Assembly: GCA_003184365.1 (NCBI GenBank)
Contig: NKYR01000096.1
Coordinates: forward strand, 100,042-164,041
DNA from: Evernia prunastri
Lineage: Eukaryota; Ascomycota; Lecanoromycetes; Lecanorales; Parmeliaceae
Length of the DNA stretch: 64,000 nucleotides
Direction of reading: 5' to 3'
Both the position numbers and the translations under genes were made by a program. Below the pieces are notes generated by a model, which worked only from the letters and a program-made list of their open reading frames with translations, did no database searches and was not told the origin of the DNA. Positions within the stretch are counted from its first letter, which is position 1, and each line of letters opens with the position of its first letter. Below, piece after piece: positions 22,164 through 32,733 of this stretch.

Positions 22164-23150
22164 CTGTTCACAAGCGATTCCCACGATATCGAGTATCAAA
22201 GTGTCTTGTTCACATCACCACATCACGCTACATGCATCCATGAGAACAGATTTGGTTGAGTAGGTTCATCGTGGGTCTGATATTTATCCAGAGGCGCAGC
22301 GGGTGGCGGCTGGTCTCAGCCACATTTCACCGCCTCAGCAGAATTCTACAACTTTCTTTTCCCATCCATTTACAAGATTATCATTTGTATCGGGTGAACC
22401 ACCATACCTAATAACTATTTAACACGGCAGAAGCGGGCATCATTTCGCAGTCTGAAGCCGCCTGATCCATAGCAGAGTCTAAGAGGGAATCATTAAGGAC
22501 AATCGGCCGAATGCTGGGACAGAAAGGCCTCTCCGTAAATTTCTTTTACCCCCTTTGTTCCTGCAGAAAGCCTCGCATCTCTGGGACTCCAAATTGCAGT
22601 CAAGTTCTGAAACGGATATTTGCTCATCTCACTGTAAGATGCAGGGGGAGGCTGAGAGGTACGAGCTGATCCCGCTTCCTGCGCAGAGAAGTGGCTCATC
22701 TGATTGGGCTGGCGCAGAAGCGATACGTCGTCATTTAGTCCATTTTTGCTCCGATCTCCGTGAGCTCTACTATACGGGTGAAAGAGGAGCCTTGGAATTA
22801 GCACGACTTTCGAGAGGCTGTGATCCTTGAAGCACAGCACCGAATCCCATGTCGTTACCGTGCGACATCAATACGGACTTGCGGAATGGGGAAATTGAGA
22901 GTGCATCTTGATCCTTATTATCTGGCAATTGAGGTGCCGCGGGCAAGCCTCATGCATTCAGCATTACAGCACTGTCGCTACCTATCGGCAGCCGAGTCCA
23001 TGCCACCCTAGAACCATTCTACTGGTTGGTCTAAAACGAGAGTCTCATCCAATGCTTTTCTCCTTTTTCTTTCACTGTTGAATAGCCCATCGACTTTCTT
23101 CCTTTCGTCTTTGGTTCTACCTTTGATATTTGCATCTTCAAGTCAGCAAA
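22164..23150. other. Intergenic between divergent genes
   Basis: This nearly 1-kb stretch contains the promoters of the DUF6594 gene and of the Cys-rich membrane protein gene. No conserved coding sequence is visible. Confidence 0.5.
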
Positions 23151-24175
23151 ATGCAAGATCTCCTACTAAAAGCAATTCTAGCATTCGGCGTACCCTGTCT
23201 TGCCCAACTCAAACCTTGCTACTCCGACAATTACGTGGCTAGGGGGCAGACCAGCGACATCCCGTGTGACCCCTCTGCCAATGTCAGCGCGTGCTGTGCG
23301 CTTGGGCTCATATGTGCGACCAATTTCTACTGTCAGGGTACTGACGGTTGGAAGAGAATGGGAAGCTGTACAGACAAAACAGGGACGGATCCCGCATGTC
23401 CTTTGCCCCTACTTCAGCGTTCGTCGTCTCCTTTCTGTACTTGCACCATTTCCAAAAGTTTGCCTGTTACCAGTAGTTGACCACAATGGATAATCTAGAC
23501 CCCGGCGCCGTCAACTATTTCGATTACAAAACAAACACTACCAACTGCGGCGACGGGACATTCTGTCCCAACCCCGGCAATATAACCTGCTGTTATGACC
23601 ATCAAGGTGTCAAGCAGATCACTTTCCATAACGACGCGACCATACCAACAGTGGCGGCAGAATTGAGTACGTATTATGAAGCGGCGAATTACTCGATACC
23701 GAACCCGACCAGTGGCTCGTCACCGAGCACGACGAGTTTTTCGAAAAATACATTCATTGCAATGACTTCGACTAGAACGTTAGCAACGCCGCTTGTCTCA
23801 CAAAGGTCGTCTGCTCAGTCTACGCCGACCGCCGACTCGGAACCAACCCTAGCCTCAGAATCAACCCCAGCCTCAAGGACATCAAATTCCCTCAGTTCGG
23901 GCGGGAAAGCTGGCGTTGCAATTGCAGCAGGTGCATGCGCTAGTATGATAGGAGTATTGCTCTATCTACTTCGACGAACATGGAAAAAGCGGCTGACACA
24001 ACCCGATTTCGGGACGAAAGGGCGTTGGAATGGGACATTGGAGATGCCGGGTCACGATGCAAGGACTGAAATGGATGCCGTCGAGGGCCGATTTCCGCAG
24101 GAATTGCGGTCTGATGGAGGAAGGGAGTTGATGGGACAAGAAGGGAGCCATCGGAGAGCTGAGATGCCAACTTAG
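23151..24175 (+). CDS. Cys-rich ectodomain, single-pass membrane protein
   Basis: This is a type I-like surface protein. A signal peptide occupies about residues 1-20 (MQDLLLKAILAFGVPCLAQL). The ectodomain has a regular Cys pattern: KPCYSDN, then DIPCDPSANVSACCALG, LICATNFYC, GSCTDKTGTDPACP, and after the intron NCGDGTFCPN and NITCCYDHQ. A Ser/Thr/Pro-rich stalk follows. One TM segment (GVAIAAGACASMIGVLLYLL) comes next, then a basic stop-transfer RRTWKK and a short cytoplasmic tail. The design is common in Dothideomycetes and resembles wall-stress sensor-like receptors, but ligand and role are unknown. The intron lies between about 23420 and 23500; the donor gttcgt and acceptor tctag fit the frame. 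The exact junction is uncertain. Confidence 0.68.
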
Positions 24176-26700
24176 GGTGGACTGACTTATTGCCAGTACG
24201 ACCAATGACAGGTCCACTCCATGATGTCTTATAAATCTCACGAAAGCATATCTGTTTTAAATAATTCACGCGTGGACTCAAATATTTGTTAATTTACATT
24301 ACCCACAGATACCCAATCCCCTTACCCGTGCCCTAGGAACGTGATCGCGCTCAGCCATTTTCCCGCTCGCATACATAAGATTACAACAAAGACGCGAGAC
24401 TCGAAGCGCCGACGGTACATGTCTCAGGGGCAAACGGGGAGCAAAGTGGGCTCAACATCGCACACTGCAGCCGAGATACTTTCCAGCTCCGCCATACCGC
24501 AGTAAAGAATTTCCATTTATCTTGCTCTGTGCGGAAATTACTCGCTGTATCCACTACAGGGTAGCAATGACGACGGAATCCTGCATAGAGAGGCACAGAA
24601 TCTGCTTGAAGCGAAACGGATCCTGCATGATCCTGCATAGTGGCTCAGCAACCTTGCCGCCCGTTTGGCCTTGCCCCGAACCTGGCTATCTGTACCTTGC
24701 AGAAATTGTCTTGCGGCTGAGTCGGATTGCAGTTCGATGATCTGGTCTGTATTGCTTTACGACAAGTATCGAGTACAAAAACCGTATCGCTGAAGCATCA
24801 AATGATTTTAGAGTCTTAGGGAAGTAGTATACAAACATCGGCCGAGTCCGGAGAATCGGCGCGATTTCTTCATCAACAATTACCTTCCTTCTTGGCCTGG
24901 ATGACGAGTCCCACTGGGGTAAGGATTGCCGCGTCTTGATGCCTGCTGACTGCCCATAGTCACACGTCAGGTAAAGCAACTCGCGACACAGAGACGCGAC
25001 CACTACAACGTTGTTGAGCCCCCCCATGCATTTCGGGAGCTGTCCATCTCTGTGTCTGGGCATGTGAGCACTGTCGCGCCGTGCAAGTCATGGACCTTGA
25101 CATGCCGAACGTTGTCGCATTGATAAACCATGGGTGGGCTGGTTTCCTGAGGACATAGCTTTGTTGTCTATCGTTTTTGAGTGTCCTCGGGCGCAGGTGA
25201 AGTCTTGCTTGTGAGAAAAAGGCTTGCCAAGATCCTTGCACGATTGTGTAATTATTTTTGACCCTTTGTGAAGCATTATACATTGTAGGCTGTAACTTGG
25301 AGGCCGACAGCTACGAAATGACCCGAGCATTTCAAGTTACCTCGCTCGAAAAAATTAGCGTCCGAGAGATTCTGTCATCGATGATGCGCTGGCAAAGACT
25401 CATGTATGTCTGAAGGTGCAAGCGATACTGCAGCCAGTAGATTCTCTTTTCTCTGAGCTGGTCGATTTCGGTGCCTTCGAGAATGGTGAGGCCGATGTTG
25501 GTTGTGCTGGCGGCTTTCTTGAACCTGGTTTTTGGCTAAAGCTGCTGTGGTGGTATTGCCGCAAAGGCTCGTTGGGGTTGGTGCGGAGCTCTTAATCGGG
25601 ACGTCTAGACTTTGAGATAGGACTTCTACATCTAGGGGGAAGTGAAAGTGGGAATTGGAGTCGCATCCGTGGGTATCGTGCGTGTTGTGCGATCGAGTGA
25701 GAAGCTACTATTTGATGCAGTCTTTAGAGAAGAGCAGGAATACACACACCAGCGCCAAAAAAACAGAGGAGAGTAAGTGAGGACCGAGACTCGCTGCAAA
25801 TGGCATCGGGCCAAGAGCAAAGCGGCTGTGTAGAGCTCAAGACGGGTGGATGCGAGAGCACCGAAAGAAGAGAAAATCAACGACCTGCAACGTAACATGT
25901 ACGCCTTGTCAACGAGAACATAAGCTGCGTCATCTCTACATCATGATATCCTCTACCAATGCAGCAAGAGGGACGTGGTACAGCCTGTTTTGTTGGTAAG
26001 TAAGTACCTCTCGTCAGAAGCGTTGGGACTCGTGGCTAGCGCAGTTGTGGATGGGAATGACAAGCGAGACCGTCGACAAGTTCAGAACCTATAGACTAGC
26101 ATTCGGCAGGAGAGCTGCTCATTGTTGCTTGATTCCTTAATTACGCATTTGAAGCAAGAAGTTTCGAGTGAACTGTATACAGGTTCCCTCGGGCATCGAT
26201 TCAATGACATCTGCATCGTTTGACTCATCGCGTAGCCGCTACCTAGTCAAGACCAGCGTTTGGACCTCCTCGGCTGCTATGTAAATCCGATTACGATGCT
26301 CATGAAACATTATCCGTAGCCAGGTCTCTTCCCTATCATGAAAGAAACATCGATTGTTTTGTAGCTTCTCACAACCAATACAACCGAGCATGTCGCAGAC
26401 CAAAGCGATTCAGATACCAGCAATGCTGCCATGTACGAGTAGGTACCATATTTCTCTGTCCGAGCTCGACCTGTGCCGCCGACAGCAATGAGCTTTCCCC
26501 TCTCGTAAGTAAGATGTCGTTAATCGTATGCCTCGAAGATCCCTACCCACAAAGACTTTCGACGAAAGATGACTACTTGTCAACGGCTGGCTCGCTGATT
26601 GACATTGTGACGCATGCGAAGAATCAAAACAGTTTGCAGCTCGTTGTGAGCAACGAATGGACTCCAGTGTCATATCATGAAGTGAAGATGGAATCTCCTA
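24176..26700. other. Gene-poor spacer, 2.5 kb
   Basis: There are only short open frames here. Around 25860-25990 a degenerate frame has CTPCQREHKLR, which faintly recalls a Zn2Cys6 cluster, but the following Cys residues are missing or out of frame. Base composition is still balanced; AT content rises sharply after about 26700. Confidence 0.4.
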
Positions 26701-29700
26701 GAGGATGATTGATTGATTTGATTGATTAAGTCATACTATCCTGAAGTTAGCCCTTAGTGGGCCAACTATGCGAGATTACGTAATCTATCTATCAATAGAT
26801 CTAACCAATCGCATAGCCCCATAAAAATGAGGCTATACACATCGATATAGACCCACCTGTTATCTTCTTGCATATATCCTTATGAGGGAATATTCTACTA
26901 CGTAGAAGTCTTTATCTCTTGATTACTTCTCGTTTTTTAAAATTATATTTCTATAAATCCTTCTTGTTGATTCTCATCGAAAGTTCGAAATTACTCAATA
27001 AATTCAGTACTCTTTATGAAGTTCGCTGTTATGAAGACATAGCGTGATGTTGTTAGTATGTTCTTATGAGTAATCACTCTCTTTTATATCTTCCTTCGTT
27101 CTATTATTTATAGTCTTCTTCTTTGACTTGCAAGCAGTCTGTATTTATATAACAGATGTCGAGCGATCTGTTTGATTCGTTCGCAGTCACATTAATTGTT
27201 CTTTATATCCGATACCTTTCTGCTGTATAGAAAGATTCTAAAATCGATTTTTTTCGTTCTTATTTACGTGATTAGCGAGATTTTAGCTCGTTTTAATTTA
27301 GCGTGCAGTCGCATTGTTTTGATAGACGATATAGACTAAATCTTTCTCAGAGCACTGTCACGTGTTTCGATAACTTATTCTTTGACTCATTGTTGATAGA
27401 CATATTTTCTAATGACTGTTTTGATCGTTGCTATTATTCTACACTAAATAATTGACGATGAAATCGTCTCGTTAGTGTCTCTTTTCAGTACTCTACCGTA
27501 TATTGTCTTCGTTCTTCAGTCGATGATCTTTTTAATCTTTACATCAACTTATTCGTTGTCTATAATATCGATGTGAATCGATATTCAGTGCAATTCGATA
27601 GAGATTTCTTGTTCTCGAAGAGCATTAATCAATTAAACTGCATACATAATATAAATTTAATCTGATCTCTTTTCTAAATCTTCAATAACTCTAATAAATA
27701 ACTAATTATTAGTATTAATAATAATCGTATCGATAGAATTTAATCGATTGAGTGTTGCAATAGTTAATGTCTAAATAATATTATGTAGCTCGATCGAATA
27801 GACGATATATCAGATGTTAGGTCTTATGAATATTTGTTAGGGCGATTTTATTGTGTAGAATATCGCTGCAATCTCAATCTTCTTGTTAATATCGCTATCG
27901 TTAGTATAAAATATCATATAATTCTTCTCAATAGCTCGTTTCGAATGTTTTCTTATAGCTTCTTTAATTTTGAAAATAATCGTCTTTGAAAATTCTTATT
28001 TCGATAAAAAACTAAATAATTGTAACTTTTCGAGTTATTATAATTGTTATAGAGAGATTTAAATCGTTTGATATATCTCTTTAGTGAGCTAATGAGTTTA
28101 TTCTTCTTTGACTTTCTCTTGAATTTCTATCACGACAGATGATAAGATATCTCGTTTTGTTATCAAATTAGCTGCCAAGGCAAGTAGCTTAGTAACTTAG
28201 CAGTAGATTTCTCAGTAGAAATAATGAAGCTTATTACACACATCACTATTATACGCATATTTTCGTTACAATATAATAGCAACATCTATATTAATGTCAA
28301 TTAATCATCAATAGATTCAGGAGTATTCTTTATTAAAGTTCTTTCGCTACGAATACGTCTATTTTATTCTCGACACGATCGTAAGAAACTCTGTCAGATA
28401 GAGTCTACCCGAATTTCTTTAACGAAATCCTCGACTTATCACAGCACATTTTTTTCACAGCAAACATCTATTCTTCGAAGAATTATCTTTCTTTCGAAGA
28501 ATTTCTTTTCTCTCGAAGAATCCCTTTTCTTTCGTCGCTTACTCTTAGACACGTCGAATTATTCCTCGATAATTCTTTCTTATTCTCGATACTATCTTTT
28601 ATTGTACTCGAATTATCTATCGAATCCGAATTCTTAAAAACTTGATAGTAGTTATTCATCGTGTCATTCTCGAGAAACCTCAAATCTCCTTCTTCAGTGA
28701 TCTTATAGTTCTTATCTAAGTGAGTCGTTAAGATAACGTCTTCAAATCTTGCGATAATCAACTCGATCTCTCGCGAGACAGTGATTCTCGCTTTTCAATT
28801 GTCGGATTTCCTCGAATTTAATCACGAATATACGAATCTCCTTGATCAGAATATTCGTTATCTAATCAGACACATTGTCATGGTGTGGATCTCAGTCTAG
28901 TCAGGTTAATCTATGCGATAGCCGACGATCTAGGCGACAGCCCCTTAAGGGCTGCTCGCATCCCCCGTTCTTTCTTGTTTCCTCATCTTTCGTCTTGGAA
29001 TTCTACCTAGTCCTAGCCATAGAGAATGAGAATCCTTCTACCAAGCCTCGTTCCCTGACACACATTATTATCATTATCTTTCGATTATTATTAATTTCAC
29101 GAGATCTTTCAAGCACTGTCAGAAACGAACGCTCGAAAGCACGATCGAACTTAGTAAATGCTTCTGCTTGATCTTTCGACTGAACGATTAATAAGTCTTA
29201 TATGCGAATAGTGTCATAGTTCTAGCTTAGCCCAGTAAGCCCCGGAGCTTGAAAGCCTCCGAGGCTTGCCCTAATTGGGAAATGAGATCTTGGCGCGAAG
29301 AAGACTTCATAGGTTTCCCTTCCTACTTCGTGATTCTTCTTCTTCTTCGCGCAATATGTACTTAATCACCTTACATATATAGTTAGTATATATGCCTATT
29401 TCTCACCTGTGTCAACCTTTTCTGTACATAGAATCCTTCTTCTTTAGACATTACAGACATCATATAGCAATACAATAAATAGTAATTAATCTCATAGCAG
29501 TAACTACAGTATCTAGATATTTATCAACAATAATTAGTGTACTTCAATATTAGTACACAGATTAGCTAGGCTATATTCTTGAAGAAAGTCCGCCTCGACG
29601 TCGCCGCGACAGCTTCACACGATTCTATAGTTATACAATCGATTCCGCTCATTTAATCGATTGAATGAAACTACAATTTCTATACCTTTTCTACACTCCT

Positions 29701-29812
29701 ACACTCCTTTCAAGTCAGAGCAACGATCAGAAAACATCTCAGAAAACGACTTAACACCATCAAGTTTCATCGTCTCAATACATATCAAAATAACCTTTAA
29801 ATAAAAGAAGAA
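26700..29812. repeat. AT-rich, RIP-degraded transposon block
   Basis: The sequence is strongly AT-rich, with stops in all frames and long runs of TA- and TT-containing words. Open frames are few and tiny. This is the profile of transposons after repeat-induced point mutation. A less degraded island occurs at about 28900-29360, with balanced composition and a 12-bp inverted repeat (GCGCGAAGAAGA at 29293 with its complement ending at 29352). I cannot assign the original element. A 92-residue frame at 28483-28761 on the minus strand may be a residue of its coding part. Confidence 0.7.
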
Positions 29813-30260
29813 CATCATCAAATCTAAAAAATTCCTTTCCGCACGATTTCCGCCGAATTCGTACGATCAGCACGATTTAGTCTATTTAGTAGATTTTGTC
29901 TATATTTAATTCTTTTCGTTAGTTTAGTAATTAACATTTACAATTCGTATAGTTCGCAACTTTGCGTAATTTTCCTCAAGCTGTCTTTTAACTGTACTGA
30001 GTTATCACATAATACGACGATATATATGAGATATATACGCATCACATATGAGATTTATGCGTATTATTTTCGCGAGATATACGTATCACCCTCGCGAGAA
30101 AATCGTTTAAATCGTATAAATCTAAAATCTATTTTAATGTGATATGAATATTCGTCGTTATAATATTTTGTCGTCGTCGACGTCGATTATTGAAAATCAA
30201 AATCTATAGAATTGAAAATTATTTATAGAATTGAATTCTGCTGAAAATTTTTGAAGTTAC
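29813..30260 (+). repeat. Diverged direct repeat, copy 1 (heavily mutated)
   Basis: This aligns by eye with copy 2 starting at 30888, 1075 bp away in the same orientation. Both share CATCATCAAATCT, CCGCACGATTTCCGCCG, CAGCACGATTTAGTC and GTACTGAGTTAT. Copy 1 has T or A at many sites where copy 2 has C or G, as in GAATTCGTACG against GGATCCGCACG. Confidence 0.8.
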
Positions 30261-30320
30261 GAATCTAACGAAAATTGTGCTGAAAATTTTTAAAGTTACG
30301 AATCTAACGAAAATCGTGCT
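30242..30320 (+). repeat. Tandem duplication with 39-bp period
   Basis: Two units begin with TGAAAATTTTTGAAGTTACG and TGAAAATTTTTAAAGTTACG, 39 bp apart. Both continue AATCTAACGAAAAT. They lie at the 3' edge of repeat copy 1. Confidence 0.7.
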
Positions 30321-30372
30321 GAAATTTATACGAGTTGTTAACTATACGAAAAGCACGATTTTCGTTAGTTTC

Positions 30373-30472
30373 TGTCATGGAATAGGGTGCATCCCCCTAT
30401 CCAATGCGCCAAAAGAGCGTGTGACCCCGCCAAGACAGCGGAATCACCCTAATGCAGCCCATATCCGTAACA
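30373..30472 (-). repeat. Compact repeat with Pol III-like boxes, partial copy A
   Basis: This 100-bp piece from TGTCATGG to CCGTAACA is identical or nearly so to the right-hand part of copies B and C. It contains the A-box-like segment but lacks the B-box half. Confidence 0.75.
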
Positions 30473-30520
30473 ATTGCACACTTTTTTGAAAGAATGCGCA
30501 TGCCCTCATGCGTGACCTAA

Positions 30521-30788
30521 GGCACTCGTATATGGGGACCCCTCGGGTGTGACCCCGTAAGCCACTTGTAGGCCTGGTGCGAGCTGGGAAAGGCACGAGG
30601 ATTATGAGTCCTCACCAAACCCGAGTGCCAAGTGACCTATCCACGGCTAACCGGTCACACCCGGAATCGAACCGGTGTTGCTACCATTTGTCATGGAATA
30701 GAGTGCATCCCCCTATCCAATGCGCCAAAAGAGCGTGTGACCCCGCCAAGACAGCGGAATCACCCTAATGAAGCCCATATCCGTAACA
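30521..30788 (-). repeat. tRNA-derived SINE-like repeat, copy B
   Basis: This 268-bp element is read on the minus strand. It has an A-box-like TGGCGCATTGG (30727-30717) and, about 43 bp further, a perfect B box GGTTCGATTCC (30673-30663). The arms GGTCACAC and GTGTGACC pair perfectly around the two boxes, like an acceptor stem, though the inner part does not fold as a normal tRNA. A second structured part has GAGGA, a 7-base loop CTCATAA, and TCCTC. Copies B and C differ at only a few positions, so they are far younger than the surrounding RIP-damaged DNA. Confidence 0.65.
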
Positions 30789-30887
30789 GTTTCGTAGAGT
30801 TAGCAATTTCAAATTCAGTAGAAACTTTTCAGATTTGTCGATGAAGAAGACTAATTCTTCAGAGACGCCGACAGACACCATGATCGA

Positions 30888-31325
30888 CATCATCAAATCT
30901 GAAAAGTTTCTTTCCGCACGATTTCCGCCGGATCCGCACGATCAGCACGATTTAGTCTATTTAGTAGACTTTGTCTATATTCAACTCTTTCCGTCAATTC
31001 CGTTAATTTAGCAACTAACATTTACAATTCGCATAGTTCGCAACTTTACGCAATTTTCCGCAAGCTGTCTTCGAATTGTACTGAGTTATTATATAATGCG
31101 ACGACACATATAAGATATATGCGCATTGTCTTCGCGAGGTCTATACGCATTACTCTCGCGAGAAAAGTGTCTGAATCGTGTGAATCTAAAATCTGTTTTA
31201 ATGTGATGTGAATATTTGTTGTCGTAACATCTTCTCGTCGTCGACGTCGATCATTGAAAATCAAGATCTATAGAGCTGAAAATTATTTATAGAGCTGAAT
31301 CCTACTGAAAATTCTGGGAGTTACG
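30888..31325 (+). repeat. Diverged direct repeat, copy 2 (less mutated)
   Basis: This is the partner of 29813-30260. It retains more CpG and CpA sites and so is closer to the ancestral element. It is flanked on both sides by copies of the compact Pol III-box repeat. Confidence 0.8.
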
Positions 31326-31450
31326 TGTCAGAACCAGTACAGATATGAGGTCTATGTAGGTGTATTGACTAAGACAACTAGCTAAGGAGCGAATATCTAC
31401 ATGGCATGAGGCTGATATGTAGGAGAAGGCCTCTGCCAAGCCGCGCTAAN

Positions 31451-31717
31451 GCACTCGTATATGGGGACCCCCCGGGTGTGACCCCGTAAGCCACTTGTAG
31501 GCCTGGTGCGAGCTGGGGAAGGCACGAGGATTATGAGTCCTCACCAAACCCGAGTGCCAAGTGACCTATCCACGGCTAACCGGTCACACCCGGAATCGAA
31601 CCGGTGTTGCTACCATTTGTCATGGAATAGGGTGCATCCCCCTATCCAATGCGCCAAAAGAGCGTGTGACCCCGCCAAGACAGCGGAATCACCCTAATGC
31701 AGCCCATATCCGTAACA
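31451..31717 (-). repeat. tRNA-derived SINE-like repeat, copy C
   Basis: This is a near-identical copy of 30521-30788 with the same A and B boxes on the minus strand. It directly follows the only ambiguous base of the window (N at 31450), so its left edge may be an assembly join. Confidence 0.65.
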
Positions 31718-32330
31718 TCTCGTAGAGTATCGTACGTAGATTGATTGACTTTAGAAGGACGTTCAGAACGCCATTTGCCATGTCTTCTAGTACCCGGGGG
31801 AGCCTTTAAGCTTTCTGATATATAGTCAATTCTTGCCTGTATCATATGGAACGTTTTTCTCTCTAGATGTAACGGGGTCTAGGAATGCGTGACTGAGCAA
31901 CTCGTACATTGGTTACTAGATAGACTGAATCCTGAGGAACCCAAGTGGGAATCCTCAGAGGCAGCATATTTAGCAGGGGAGAGTGCACCCCCATGCCAAG
32001 CAAACTTACTATGCGACTGCTATAGCAGCACAGCTGCACCAGAGGGATAGTCTCCCGGATCTGGCCTAGATGTATGTTGGATTCCTGGACTTCTGACAGG
32101 CCGCCTCATGCCTAGAGACCTCATGGCCCTTACACTAGACACATCTTTGACCGTTTTGTCACGCTCGCGAGTATCAATGACATTATAGAATTTAACTTTT
32201 CTGCGTGTAGTAGCCTCGTGACGATAAGGACTACGTGTAGATATATGAGGGGGTGTATAATGCTCCATTGTTGACTATTTAGAAGTATATATGATGATGT
32301 TTTGATGAGAGGATAGCGGAGATCGGAAAA
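31718..32330 (-). pseudogene. Possible Tc1/mariner-type transposase N-terminal relic
   Basis: A minus-strand frame (32268-32020) starts MEHYTPPHISTRSPYRHEAT and continues RRKVKFYNVIDTRERDKTV. The run of STRSPYRHEAT, basic residues, aromatic FYN and a charged helix resembles the helix-turn-helix start of fungal mariner-type transposases. It ends after about 80 residues, and the catalytic domain is not seen in any frame to 31720. It is either a decayed fragment or chance. The surrounding DNA is repeat-rich, which favours a relic. Confidence 0.3.
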
Positions 32331-32579
32331 ACCTCGGTGGATGGTGACTTTTGACCAGGCCGTGCATATCGTTTCTAGCGACGGCGGAACGAGACCGCTG
32401 CCAAGCCATTGCTAAGCAAGGCAACGTAGCCGAAATATCACACTTTACCTTACTCAGCTGTCAACCATTGATAGCTTGCAATGTACTCTTCGATCTTGTG
32501 CTTTCCAAAAGTCTCTACCTTACGCACACCCATTCCAAAATCTAAACGATCCAAACCTGGTGCTTCTATGTAAGCCTCA

Positions 32580-32608
32580 GGGTTAGGGTAACACTTAACC
32601 CTAACCCG
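32580..32608. promoter_or_regulatory. Inverted telomere-like motif upstream of the FAD monooxygenase
   Basis: GGGTTAGGGT is followed after a few bases by AACCCTAACCC, making a palindromic, head-to-head pair of telomere-type repeats. It is about 130 bp before the next start codon and at the edge of the repeat block. It could be a binding site for a TTAGGG-binding factor or a fusion scar. Confidence 0.55.
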
Positions 32609-32733
32609 ACCAGTGCTTGGGAGCATCTCATAAATCGCGCCATGGCTAGGGCTGTGCCGAGTGTTCGTGGCATGGCTCTGCAACCCTATAAGCTCACACA
32701 AATAGATCCCACCTCAGCACACCAACCGTCCTT

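Noticed and set aside
25790..25990. Possible Zn2Cys6 zinc cluster (CTPCQREHKLR)
   Set aside because: Only two of the six Cys are in place, the frame breaks just after, and no regulator domain follows.
28483..28761. Minus-strand 92-residue frame as a transposon gag
   Set aside because: It is charged and protein-like in part, but no family could be recognised and the surroundings are RIP-degraded.
30588..30788. True tRNA gene on the minus strand
   Set aside because: The A and B boxes and acceptor-like stem are present, but no normal anticodon arm with U33 fits between them; a repeat is the better description.
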